A DNA stretch of 64,000 bases from Halichondria panicea (lineage: Eukaryota > Porifera > Demospongiae > Suberitida > Halichondriidae). Numbering within the stretch: position 1 is the stretch's first letter; the number at the start of each line of letters is the position of its first letter. The notes under the pieces are model-generated. The model saw only the letters and a list, made by a program, of their open reading frames with translations, had not been told where the DNA came from and did not search any database. Location of the stretch: positions 2,809,001-2,873,000 of the forward strand of contig NC_087391.1 of NCBI RefSeq assembly GCF_963675165.1, read 5' to 3'. Below are positions 43,430 to 54,891 of the stretch, one piece after another. Position numbers and translations under genes: made by a program.

Positions 43430-46400
43430 CTAAATTAGATGCGATTCCTTCGATTTTGTGGCAATTCTGTAAAAAAATACGAGTTAAAAACTATGGACTG
43501 TGCAATCTCCATAGGGTACAAACTTACGGTATCTCTTTGGCGGCAAGCATCCAGCCTTCCCAGTCCAGCAACACACTTAAGTCTACGGGCTCATTTTCAC
43601 CAGAGGACTTGAGGAACTCCTTTACTCGTTGCAAGTTTAGTTTGTGCTGCTTATCTCCAAACTCCCAATACAGCTTTAGCGATCCTTTCTTGTATGCCTC
43701 CTCTTCCAGGTCACCAGACCCGCCCTCTGGCCATTCTTGGATCTGATGGTGGTCTGACATATATCCTCGATTGAAGTGGCCGTCATCCCCACTTTGATCA
43801 AATGTACTTATTGGGATATCGGAGGATGACTGTGTGCTGTACTGATCCTCTGGGCCTGTGTAGGACTGCTGGGAGAGAGAGTGGTTGGAGATTTTACCAG
43901 ATACCTGGGACAAGCTGAACTGCTCAATGATAACAATGTCGGCTGATTTTGGAGGTGTGGTTATCACATGAGTTGGTGTTTGTGTAGGCTCAGACTGCGT
44001 ATCAAAGTGGTCCACGGATGGTGGGAGCTTTAGATTGACATGACTGGCATCCTCATTACTGCTCTGACTGGCTGGACGTTGGATGCTAGTATCCATTGAT
44101 ACTCTTCGCAGCTTGGGGGATGAGTTGGGCTCCCCCGTAGAAGCGTTTACACTGTCTTTTTTTGACCACTTTCCAACGATAGCTCCCTTGCCTTTATTTC
44201 TCTCATCCTCCCTCACAGTAGCTAATGCTTGAGACTTCTTGGCAGCCTCAGCTAATGTCTGGGAGCTAATCTCAGGAGCAGTCATATTTCTCTGCTTCTT
44301 TTTCTTCCCTTTGAGTTTCTTCCATGTACCTTTGAGGCCAGCACTCCCGGTTTTGGATCTTTCTGTCTCTTTTAGTTGGTTTATCAGCTCTAGTCGTGTC
44401 GTGGTTTCAGTTGCTTCTGCTCTCTGCTTCAGTTTCTTTTGAACAGAAATTAGCTGAGGGTATAGAGGAGAAACACTTGTACAAATGTACATGTACATGT
44501 ATAAGGATGGTCAACTGCCAGCCCTCGGTATACCTTGTAACTCACTTTTACAACGAGTGTTCAAGCACCCACGGGCCTAAAATTTATGGCTCATGGCATG
44601 TTTTGTTTCGCTCAAAAGTGTTAGAGTGTTAGAACAAAAGAGGATCGAAGCAAAGGTAATGATGACGGAAGTTTAGTATAATTTATTATAATTATTATGC
44701 ATGGTTTAATTTGCAGCTTGAAGCTAGGTCCCTGCCTGAAAACTACTTTGTGATCAGCACCTTTGTAGCACACTTAGCTAGCTAGCCAACATGTTTTAAT
44801 TGCTGATGCACTTTCGTGCTTACCAATAAAACCTACACTTAGCTAGCCAACGTGTTGTAATGTTGGGTGCACTCGCTATGCTCGAGCATTACATAACCTC
44901 GAGCATTATTGCATCACCCTCGTGCACATGTACAATAAAACACTTACTGCTAGCTAAGTGTGATTTAAATGTTACATAGAGTACGTAGAAGAGGGATTGG
45001 AAACGAAAGTACCATGCATCCGTGTATCTCTGCGGTTTTAATCGAGGCTTACCTTTAACACGGCTTAATTTTAGGATAATTATATCTATATAGTTTGGAA
45101 CATGACACAGTTTCACAGAGCTAAAATTAAAATTTTGTTGATTACAGTAGTTGTAGAGTTTACGGAGTAAATTTGCCTTCAGTATTTTCAAAAGTGCATA
45201 CCCTGCTGCAGAGGACACAAAATGTGTCTGCTGTTGTTTGTTTCTGGTTCATATCCACGCTCTGATACAACCAATCCAGGCTATTTAATAATCTGCTGCA
45301 CAGCTCTGTTTACAGCTCCAAGCGTATGGGGTGCGGTTTGCGTATAGTGGGTATATTTTGAGGGTATAAACTTTCGTGGATTGATCGTTACAAAGGTTGT
45401 CGCGGAATAGCAGCATTTCTGCAGCATGCATGCATGCGATATTAAATTCGTGGGTATAAAATGTTCGCGGTACATGCTTGATCAGCGAAAACTGCAAACA
45501 TTAATTTTATACCCTCAAAATATACACGCTATACGATATACAGAATTATAGCACAATGTTTTGGTAGTACCAATTATGAGTTTTAGATAATTATAGCATG
45601 AGAATCCTCGTGTTGTGTGCAATATATATACTAGCCCCGAATCCAGGCCGATTAAATAGGCCTGGGTAAGCAATATACAGGCACAAGCCCGAGGGCGAGT
45701 TGTATTATGTAGTACAACACGAGGCTATAAGTGTTTTATATATCAACGACCTTTACCGAACGATGTCTCGCGGCTACGTGACCGTGTAATAAAACAATAA
45801 TTATAACACGGAAGGAGCTGTACGACTTTTACGACGCGCTTGTTACCTTGACAACGTGCTTAGTACGGTAACAACCAGAGTGCAATACAAATTATGTGAA
45901 ATGGAGTAGTACATGTATGTATGGAAACTGAGAAGCAACTACATTTAATTATACAGGGAGATGAAAAGGACAGTGGTGCATGGTAAGACAGACTAGGACC
46001 ACAGCAGAGCCAGCAAAGAAGCCTAGCTGGACTGCTACAAATTGGGTACCTGGCATGTACTGGGACTGGGGAGAGTTTGCAAAGAAGCTGTCCCTTGAAA
46101 TTAAACAAATAGCGCTCCCACGTGGCTGTAATAACTAGTGTGCATGTGTATAATGAGGTGCCTCATAAGCAACTCCGAATACACACACACTGACCTGTGG
46201 CGCAACCATCAAGTTTGAGCTTTTCCCACACAAATTTGCGGTAGGGTTTCTGTTGGCAATTTGTATAACTACTCACGCCTTGGATTAAGGAATCTAGTAC
46301 TGTTTATAAACCTGTGCCCTTGATTGATGTGTAGTATTTATGATTCGGGGCTAACCAACTCATGCATTTATACTAACTACCCTCAAGCTCCCTATAATTA

Positions 46401-49400
46401 TATAATACATGTGCCACCAACACCATGGGCCCTTGCCATATAATTATGTTGACATAAACGGCACCTCACACAGATTTACATATATCTGTGTTTTCGATAC
46501 CAATAATTATTGTTGTTGACTTACAGCCTCCAATGCTTCTCCAGCTTTTGCCAAGTTAGCTAGATATTCGTAGGTCCTGGCTAAGTTATTGAGTGCCAGT
46601 GCCTGCCCATACAGATTGTTTTCTCTTTTCATCAGCTCTAGCTCCTGTGTGTATGTTAATTAGTAGTCATATACATGGTTTCAGCCCCCCCCCTGATCAT
46701 TCCATACCTTTTCAAAATGCTCCTGTGTTTGGTCAAGGTTGGCTAACATCTCATAGGTCATACCCATGTTATGGTGGATCACTCCCTCCCCCAGCTGATC
46801 TTCAAGCTCTCCAGCAATGGCTAGTCCCTGCACAGTAGTGGTAGTTTCCATATAGGCAGCATAGCTAACTATCTAGTGTCGTACTGTGCATACCAATGCC
46901 TATTTTATGACTCACCCTAATGTAACACTCGTTAGCCTTTTCCAGCTGAACCAGAGCTCTGAGGCAGTTTCCTATGCTGCAGTATGACCGTCCCTCCATA
47001 CCCTTATCTGCAGTCTCAACCGATATCCTTAGTCGCTAGTGGATTAAGTATACAGGTTAATACTCGCACAAGACATTTAGCTGCATATCAGGTAAATTTA
47101 ATGGGAAATTGAACTATAATTGGCAATTATTATTGCAAGCTAAAACATTGACGATTTTAAATTTTGTTGGGGCTGATTTTCTGCAGAAATTTCCCCAAAT
47201 AGTCCTGCCCTCGAGGCTAAAACCACACAATTTGTGACATAATGATTTCATAGATTTTCAGGCGTACCTTGCTGGGGACAGACCGCGGTCACTCACATGC
47301 AAATTTCAGGTTGGTGACCCTCACCTTGATTCGATTTATCAGCTACATAAAAGCTAGTATATGGTACCTAATTTCTGGCTAAAGTCAAGAAACCATGTCC
47401 ATGATCCTGTATCAGCTAGGCTTCTGTGTTGTTTGGTAGCTCAGCCTACTAATTGCACGGGTAATAGTACACATGCGCTTAATCATAACCCGACGTGGCC
47501 TATGGTAAAGCAGCTCAAGGCTTGAACACTATAGGCTATCTTGTCGTATGCATGGTCAGGATGCGGTATTATTTTTCATGCTAGTATAAATGTACGTTCG
47601 CTGTCGAGATCTCTACATATCTAGTGCTTTTATGGCCATATTCTTACTCATTTTCAAGTTTATACGTTCCTGAGCCTCTCTTAGTGTTTCTAAAGCTAAC
47701 GGTAACTAATTTGCATACTTATTCTATACATGTATCACCCTGACGATTTCCCATGCAGATGATTATAATTATTGATATATATACATGTATATATCACCCT
47801 GGAGTGCTGAAAGTACAGTATTACCCAATAATGTGCAGTGTGTATTGAATCACACAGAAATGTTATAATAGCTAGTAAATGCAGAAGTAAAACATTCGTA
47901 TTATAACATTGCTCGTTAGATTGATTTTGTGCCTCAACATTAGTTTTATGGTGGCCAGTGCCAGGTGCTTTTTTAGATAATTGAATCCTCCTCACCTGCT
48001 CATAGTGGTCAATGGCTTTGTCTGTGTCCTGCAGCAGCTCGTACACATAACCCAGGCTGCCATGAGTCCGTGCTTCGGCTGACCTACAAAGACAATTATT
48101 GCAAGGCAATTAATGTTACTCATTTTCAATCTGTTGAGGCAGGTGTACAAAACTGCATACGGGTGTTTGTGTACGTATATATGCGCATTACTTGAGTAAC
48201 TATTACACCTATACTCGACTATGAATTGAATGCTGAGTATAACGAGTACTACAAGCTGCACTGTGCTAATGCCTCTCGCCATGTTTTGCTTTTGCTTAAA
48301 AACTATTAGAGTGTTATAGAAGAGGTAATTATGGTTTGCTTTGTGTATATAATTATAATGTTACATTATTATTGTTAATACACAATTGATGAATTGAATT
48401 CCACATACCGTATAGCGCGAAATTTTCGTATATTTCGTGGAATGGCCTCTAAAAGTATTTCGTTGCACAATATTTGCGGAATGACTGCTTACCGGAACCC
48501 ACTCCTTTAATCTTTGCAACGTTATAGCTAATTAAAGAACAATTTTCGTGGACTTAATTTTCGTGTAGGATTGCTAACCCACGAAATCCGCGCTATACGG
48601 TAGTAGAGGAGCTTAATTGCAACAGAAGCCTATCTGATGGGTTGATGAATGATCTTCAAGGACAGAAAGCAACTGCATGTTATTGTAGATTTACAATGTA
48701 GAAGCTTATGCATGTCAATAAACAAAATGGGGGGGGTTCAGAGAAATAGTTGTGTATCTACATGGTAGCATTGCAGTGTTTGGTGGCTTACCAATGAAAA
48801 TAGTGAAAAGAAGAAGAGAAATTGTATTCTGTCTCAAAATCTCACACAAATGGGATTGAATGCGCATGCGCAGAAAAAAGGGGTGTATCCGCAATAGGTT
48901 AAAGTTTGCAATGGCTGCTGCAACTCTAGTACTATAGGCAGTACAGCTTTGCAGCTCTTTTCTGACTCTTGTAGCTAACAAAAAGCTAGCTTTAGTGCAA
49001 GGCTAACTCGAATAGAAACTTTGTGCGAACAGATGATGCTACGAAAGATTCTGAAGAGACTGCAACAGCCTTCACTGTAAGTAAAATTAGCCATAACCCA
49101 TAACTAGAGAACAAAGCTTTAGTTTGCAAATCCACGAATCAAAAATCCAAGAGAACGTGGCTAGAAGCCTATAGAAGCTGTTAGTACTCGTCGCATTGCA
49201 ACCGTCAAGCAGTTACAGCTGGAATACACACACACAGTCAGTTATCCCTCGTGCGGCTACGCCTCGAGGCATAATGAAAGTACCGCGGGTGCTGATGCCT
49301 CAGTGGATGTGTCAAAGCTACATAACATATAAAGCTACTAGCTATTGCTAATACACACTATAAATGATCAACCATGATTGATGGCCAAAATGATGAAAGT

Positions 49401-50527
49401 CGAAAAGCTAAATTTAATGGCTGCATCAGTAGAGCCTTAAAAGTTCTCTTCTCACTCTCGCAGCTACCAATAGCTAGCGTTCTAGTGCAGAGCTAACTAC
49501 TAAGTTGAGTAGGAACACTCCCCTAACTACTAAGTTGAGTAGGAATACTCCATGGACAAGTTTTGCTAGGCACCTGAGGTAATAACATTCCTAGTAAGCA
49601 AAACTAGGCATAACTCGAGATTGAAGAGTATTTTGCAAATTCATGAATTGAAATCCAAAGAAAATATGACTATAAGCTTACAGAAACTCTTCATTGATCC
49701 TTGAGCAGCCACTCCTTTTTCTCTGATTGGACGAGGACGGGAGAAAAAGGACCGGTGACTCTGGGATACAGCTTTTGTCTCTACCAGAATTTAGTCTTAC
49801 CACGTGATCCAAACATTGCGTAAAGTAGTAGAATTGCATAGCCTGCAACAGGTGCTTGCGGGTGTCTTAGCTACAGATTGAGAATGGATGCTAGTGCTGA
49901 AGATTGGATGAAGTAATAACGACATCAGGCATTCAGCTAGGATAATATAGTCATTTTAAGAGACCAGCAAGATGCAGGTTTTTGTACTCGAATTGAATCC
50001 AATTATGCGAAGGATATAAGTGAAACTTCAGGGCTAATTTTGTACAGTGCATGGTAGCTATATAGCAGGTGACATCCATCTGGAAGACTCTCTGGGCATG
50101 CTGTTACCAAGGGCGTATAAAAGAAGAGAGGGCTTGTCTGCATGATCATGCTGAGAGAATGTGAGACAAAAATGAGGTCAACTTTCGTTCTAGTTCCTGG
50201 TCGTAAAATGAACTGTAAAATGAACTATAGATCCAGTTAGGGTTGTCTGCTTGCCTTGCTTACTCACTTTCTAGCTAGCTTACGAGTCAGCTCTCATCAC
50301 AGAGACATCCGGTTACTGGGTGGGGCTAAAAAATTACTGCATAATAGGCGTATTCTAGAATATAAGCGTATAGAGCTCTGCTATTGACCCATGAGCGCAT
50401 GCGCTAATAATCCAGTTTCTACAGTATTACGTCATAGCATTCCTGAGATACACAAGCTGTATCCCAGAGTCACCAGTCCTTTTTCTCCCGCCTCCGTCCA
50501 ATCAGAGAAAAAGGAGTGGCTTGCGAG

Positions 50528-50558
<31 letters not shown>

Positions 50559-52670
50559 TACTGTATACGTTGCTTGCGCATGCGCTCCGAGCATAATTAG
50601 TATAGCATAGACAGACTATACATAAAAACACAGCGAGGGAAAGCAACTTTAATAAACAGGAACATCTGTATTTTCATGTGCGCAAGGGTCAAATACAACT
50701 AATGGTATAGAGACGTGCGATAGCTTTGTGACACATTGATCACATTACACTGTCATTAAGGTACCATTTCACAGACATATCACATACGTACTATATGGAA
50801 ACAACAAATTAGTTACCATTCTGAATGATCAATTATCACACAAAGATGCCCATGCACTTTGTCCTATACTATAAATGTACTAACTTCCTAATTACAGTAC
50901 ATTAAAATAATGTGAACTACATGTACGTGCATGCTGATATTTACATCTGAAAGCTTACACACATGCCTGTGGTTTACATCGCTTGGTAAATTCTGTAGTG
51001 GCAACCACGAGAAACACCACTCACAATTACTGTATATTGAGTTTCGAATGGGTAGTATCATTTACGAGTACAGCCTGATTTTATTTCCATGCAACTATTG
51101 AACTGCATGCATACGCAATGCTTTCTTCTTTGCAAATATTTCACTTGAGATCTTACGCAAAGACTTGCAATTCGCCATTTAAAAATCTTGTATTCGAAAC
51201 CCGTAATATTATGGTACCTCTTAACGATTCTGTTTGCTATCACAAATCATTACCATGTGTAACTAGTTAGAGCAGTTGAATTGCTAATCACTCGGCAGTT
51301 GTATATATATAATTCTCACAACCAGAGTGTTGTACAAATTATGTGACAAAAATAGTAGTATAATTATTTCAATGAACATGGAAACCTAGCAGCAACTAAT
51401 AAAATGAAACTAGAAACTATAATTATACAGAGGAAAATCAGATCAGAACGCATGTATGGACATGCACAAGACTAGGATGATCATAGCAGAGTCAACAAAA
51501 GCCTTGAGTCTTCACCATGAAAACAAATAGTGCTTCACATGGCTGTATGGTCTAAAACCCCATTTTAAAAGCTACAAACCAAAGTCAATTAAGTGCCTTA
51601 GCTTTGCTCGTTTTTATTCAACACATGCTCTATAATATTATCTTGTTGCGTTGAGGCTATCCATGTTGTAAACGCGCGCTATAGCATTCAGGTGAGCAGA
51701 CTCAGAAAACACAGACATACAGACAAACCAACCAATGAACTACTATGATAATCACTCATGGTTGCCTAAGTGCCTCGGGTTATAATTAACACGCATCTTT
51801 GACTTAAAATTGCAGGCCTACTATATCATTTGTCACACAAGTGGGAATGTACAAACACAAGATCACTCCTACTAAGGTCAATACTTAGTGTATTCATTGG
51901 AAACTCCTCCAAAGGATTCACTTACCCCACTTACCCTATGAATAATAATTTTACACTTACTTGTTTTGTGTTTCTCGGACATATTCAAGATGTTTCAAGA
52001 AATATTCCTCTGCCTTCAACAGGTGCTCCTTGGCCTCAGGTGACTGATTTAGTTTCTTTTCTCTTTGCAGTTTAAGGCGTCCAAGCGTAAGGTGGAGATC
52101 GCCGAGATTGTGGTGAGCTTTGGATCTAGAGCGATTGTCTTCAATTTTTTCGCTGATGTCTAGATATCGCTCATAGCAGAGCTTAGCTCTTTGCAAATAA
52201 CCTGTTTTGCGATTGGCTATGCCCAAATTGCAGTAAGCCTGAGCTTGATTCCTCTCATCTCCAAGCTCGTTACAAATGGCTAGATCATGCTGGTGGCAAA
52301 GAGCAGCTTTCTCATAGTCTCCCAAATAGAAGTGTGCATTGCCAAGCAAGCTCCATAGCACACTAAGCAGCTGGAGATCATCTGTACCCAATTCTAATGC
52401 AGACTCGAGTAGCGGTATGGCTTGTTTGTGGTCTCCCTGTTTAGTGAGCCTCTCTCCCTCTATGGCTAACTCCTGACAGGTTGGCAAGTCTCTCGTCCCG
52501 CCGCCAATTTCAGAGTCAGCACAGGACGCAAAGCTCATCATAGAGATGCCATCAGCAGCAAGATCTCTCGGATCTATACCATCCAGTAGAAACGAGAGAC
52601 TGGCCTTCGTGACACTCGGTTTGGCACGTTCCAGCCCAGTGAAATCTTCCGAATCACTCATGGTAGTCAT
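43430..52670 (-). CDS. TPR-repeat protein with basic/acidic C-terminal tail
   Basis: Exons in transcript order: 52670-51961, 48083-47996, 47035-46916, 46827-46708, 46644-46525, 44453-43528, 43466-43430 (2,121 nt, 706 aa; phases agree). Exon 1 encodes an N-terminal segment then TPRs (around LALEGERL-like ELAIEGERLTKQGDHKQAIP, LLGNAHFYLGDYEKA, CNLGIANRKTGYLQRA, HNLGDLHLTLG). Three 120-nt exons each encode exactly one 40-residue repeat (SYCSIGNCLRALVQLEKA, HHNMGMTYEMLANLDQT, ALNNLARTYEYLANLAKA). The repeats and their G-[DN]-x-G spacing resemble the Pins/LGN/AGS3 (GPSM) group of scaffold proteins. No GoLoco motif is visible, so I give no symbol. The last large exon is low-complexity: basic WKKLKGKKKKQRN, Ser-rich linker, and a final EFLKSSGENEPVDLSVLLDW. 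The frame can also stop directly at 43524 if the last intron is not spliced. The start could be 52661. Confidence 0.85.
45340..45543. repeat. Short inverted-repeat element, second copy of the 3546 family
   Basis: The ends are 'gtatagtgggtatattttga' and the complement of 'caaaatatacacgctatac'. The interior 'gcatgcatgcgatattaaat' and 'tgcttgatcagcgaaaactg' match the 3546 copy in inverse orientation. It contains TTCGTGG motifs shared with the element at 48408. Confidence 0.65.
45590..45895. repeat. Dispersed repeat, longest copy of the 20085 family
   Basis: Blocks 'gagaatcctcgtgttgtg', 'ctataagtgttttatatatc', 'gacctttaccgaacgatg', 'ctacgtgaccgtgtaat' and 'ttgacaacgtgc' occur in the order seen at 20085 and 21815. 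The 5' part also matches about 2236-2280. It has no coding function. Confidence 0.55.
48408..48602. repeat. MITE-like element, ends ACCGTATAGCGCG
   Basis: It begins 'accgtatagcgcgaaatttt' and ends with the complement ('gaaatccgcgctatacggta'). It is about 195 bp with internal TTTCGTGG motifs. End sequences of this type recur as fragments at about 6337, 16955 and 21115. Confidence 0.75.
48880..49271. repeat. Diverged copy of the 24309 element
   Basis: It shares 'gcatgcgcagaa', 'gcagctctttt.tgactcttg.agct', 'gaagcctatagaa' and a short CA repeat, but with many differences. Copy order is as in 41731. It abuts the next copy at 49272 head to tail, indicating repeated insertion into the same intron. 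Confidence 0.55.
49272..50600. repeat. Copy of the 24309 element split by a later insertion
   Basis: The left part ('ataatgaaagtaccgcgggt' to 'tcattgatccttgagcag') and right part ('cttgcgagtctacacacaca' to 'cgctccgagcataatta') together match the 41731 copy. The 813-bp segment 49708-50520 interrupts it. Confidence 0.65.
49708..50520. mobile_element. 813-bp inverted-repeat element inserted in another repeat
   Basis: Terminal inverted repeats of about 68-75 bp: the left begins 'gccactcctttttctctgat' and runs to 'gtgactctgggatacagct', and the right is its complement with few mismatches. The interior has no recognisable transposase. Because it breaks the CA-repeat element, its insertion is the younger event. 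Confidence 0.7.
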
Positions 52671-52814
52671 AATAATTATCAATATTAAAGAAGCCTTTTC
52701 TAGATCTAGATTATATCTAGGTCCAACACCCACACGTACACTTAACTTACTCAAGCCAATAATTATGGGCGTGGCGATTTTTTTGCATTTTACATTCATG
52801 AATCATGGCAGCCG

Positions 52815-52899
52815 CCTCTGTTTAGACTCGCAAGCCGTCACTGTTGCAGGAGAACAGTTCGCCTGCAACAGTGACGGCTTGCGAGTCTACCTCTGTTTA
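52815..52899. repeat. Perfect 28-bp-arm hairpin flanked by 10-bp direct repeats
   Basis: The arms are 52823-52850 (core 'actcgcaagccgtcactgtt') and 52862-52889, exact complements, with an 11-nt loop. 'cctctgttta' stands on both sides (52815-52824 and 52890-52899), overlapping the arm start by two bases. It is about 145 bp upstream of the TPR start codon, so it falls in that gene's promoter or 5' UTR. The direct repeats look like a target-site duplication. Confidence 0.75.
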
Positions 52900-54205
52900 C
52901 GTTTACATAGTATCGCTGTGGTCTATCTCTGCTCTGCCCTTAGTCTCGCGAGCAGACTTGCCTAGAGGGAACTAAGACCTGGATCTCTGCTTCTGAGCAA
53001 AATGGGCAAAAATAAATGACCACTTCTGAAAAAGAGTGATAAGACTTCTTAGTTTTTGCTCGCTGGTCAGCAAAATTGATTTTAAGGGTGCATATACATT
53101 TTATGTTGTCATAATTTTGGAGACATTTCACCGTCATCTTTTGGTGTAGGCCTACTGTATTAAACATCAAATTACACTATATAGAAGTCCTCTAAAGATA
53201 ATAATTATGGTTTGATGTTTACGTACAATATCATGCAGATCTCAACCACGCAGAATGGAACCATAGATTGAGTACTCTATCTATGATGGAACTGTGCTAC
53301 TTGTATGTATGTTAGTATGTACATCTTTGGCAGTGTCGAACATGTGTGTGCGCATATACTCAAACTATGCCAGCATATATCAGTGGCGTGTACAATGGGG
53401 GGCTTTGGGGGCTTGAGCACCCCTCTGTCCTCCCAGACAACCATGCAACTAATCCTATCACAGTGGCGTAGGAAGCACGGGTGCTCAGGGTGCTGGAGCA
53501 CCCCCTTATCTCAAGCTGCCTTACCTATTTGCTCCATGAAGTTCAGAACAGCTAGCTAGAAGTCGAGCTAGTAGCTATTAGTTATACTAAGCTAGCTATA
53601 CTAGCATAGTTACGTACACAGAAGAAAGGTCAGCTAGATGAACCACATTGTAGATATCCTTAGGCCACTCCAAGTGACACTCTCTGAAGTTTTTCTAATT
53701 GCATGCGGGCGGGCGGCTTTTCTCATTATGTCATTATCAATTTCACCTTATGAATCTCATTATTTTGCAAATGAATATCATTATCACACTATTTTGTACC
53801 ACATGGACCATTATGCGCATGCGTAGTAGAAATAATGGGATAGAAATCCAATAATGAGATAGAAATCCAAGAATAAAATCTGATGCGGGCGGTGGACCAG
53901 AAACCAGAGTATCACTTGGAGTGGCCTTATAAAGAGCAAGCACATTGTCAATCTGCAACAAGCAAGTACGTAGTCTCCTCTCATTTTTGACATCAATGGT
54001 AGTAAGTTTCCATGAACAGCTACTAAAGAGGGTAGCTAGACTATAGATCAAGTGTAATTGGATCCTAAAATAGACATGCTGTAGTTAGAACGTTCGTTTT
54101 AATCACTGCAAAGATTGAAACATTCCTCCGAAGTACAATGACACAATGCAATCTTTTTTTATTGTATATTCATACCCACTTAACAGATTTTATAGATTTA
54201 AAGTA
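52900..54205. other. Intergenic between TPR gene and transposon; element ends only
   Basis: No gene is seen. Near 53381 and 53461 are two 'cagtggcgt' starts followed by 'ggtgctggagcaccc'-like sequence, which resembles hAT element termini. A MITE occupies 53660-53930. The 84-aa frame at 53305-53559 spans these ends and is not treated as a gene. Confidence 0.45.
53660..53930. repeat. MITE-like element, TTAGGCCACTCCAAGTGA ends
   Basis: The left end 'taggccactccaagtgacac' and the right end 'atcacttggagtggcctta' are inverted repeats. Both ends are followed inward by GCGGGCGG-type motifs. It is about 270 bp with no coding frame. Confidence 0.7.
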
Positions 54206-54769
54206 GAGTAATCAATCGAATATCGGGCGGCACCTATTTCCGGACACGGCCACGCCTAACTAGAGAACAGCTGTGATCATTTATTGCCAGCAGTACATAG
54301 CAGGGGCCCCTACTAACCTGGACACAAAATTTCGAGTCGTATCATTAGTCGTAGTAGAAGCAAGAGCTCTTGAAACGCAAAATACGGACATACACATGAT
54401 CATCCAATCTGTTGTATTCTCGTTTAGCCACTGCAGAGACCTCTTGTAAAGAGCAAACAGAACGATAAGTATACCTAAAGAAAGATAGACTACTGTGCTA
54501 TACAAACAGCATCTAAACAAAACTCTTGGTGCTATACAAATTACACAGTTCAAGTAATCGTTGTAGTGATGGTTAAAGTGCGGACATCTTCTCTTCCATT
54601 GCTGCCTCCCTGATCACACTACCTCAGCAGATCAATTTCAAACACATGGATGGATTAAAGTTAGCTGATGAACATGTGCATGTGAAGGGCTCTGTACTGG
54701 ACCTTTAGCTTGCTTTGAAATTTGTGAGTTACACTTACTTGGTTGTAATGTTTTTGTACACAGTGTGTA
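54206..54769 (+). repeat. Left terminal inverted repeat (564 bp)
   Basis: Complementary to 60175-60742 with only scattered substitutions and a small indel near 54700 ('gtgcatgtgaagg' versus 'gtgcatgtacgtgaagg'). Similarity stops at 'cagtgtgta' (54769). It contains the minus-strand 90-codon frame 54281-54553. Confidence 0.9.
54281..54553 (-). CDS. 90-aa hydrophobic frame in left TIR (uncertain)
   Basis: It starts MNCVICIAPRVLFRCC and contains a membrane-like segment (YSTVVYLSLGILIVLFALYK) and a second hydrophobic stretch (WMIMCMSVFCV). The translation is identical to that of 60395-60667 in the other TIR. That could reflect selection, or simply the near-identity of the two TIRs. No known domain. 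Each copy reads from the transposon end inward or outward symmetrically. I list it because it is exactly conserved, not because a function is known. Confidence 0.3.
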   Translation of the reverse strand: MNCVICIAPRVLFRCCLYSTVVYLSLGILIVLFALYKRSLQWLNENTTDWMIMCMSVFCVSRALASTTTNDTTRNFVSRLVGAPAMYCWQ

Positions 54770-54891
54770 GACTCTACCAATCATACCAAACATCACATGA
54801 CTAATGAAAAACACATGACTAATGAAAAATTATAAAACTAATGAACAGTTATATAACACAATACTGCAAAATGATTCACAAAAAAATAGAT

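Larger units (their letters stand above)
44454..46524. other. TPR-gene intron filled with dispersed repeats
   Basis: No exon is recognised in this roughly 2-kb intron. It holds copies of two repeat families described below, and AT-rich DNA. The short frames (e.g. 44889-45218 minus) show no domain. Confidence 0.5.
48084..51960. other. First TPR-gene intron, nested repeats
   Basis: This 3.9-kb intron between the first and second TPR exons has no recognisable exon. It is largely made of an inverted-repeat element at 48408, two adjacent copies of the CA-repeat element (the second disrupted by another insertion) and AT-rich sequence. A partial copy of the 8636 repeat lies near 51650-51780. Confidence 0.5.

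Noticed and set aside
43456..44632. Plus-strand frames opposite the last large TPR-gene exon
   Set aside because: Shadows of the minus-strand coding exon; no independent features.
47640..47702. Possible extra TPR-gene exon (ALETLREAQERINLKM)
   Set aside because: Its phase does not fit between the flanking exons, which join perfectly without it; the next repeat continues directly (DHYEQ|RLRISVETAD).
53305..53559. 84-aa frame with repeated GGLSTPLSSQ / GCWSTPLSQ
   Set aside because: Spans two hAT-like element termini (cagtggcg...gagcaccc); the internal repeat is that of the element ends.
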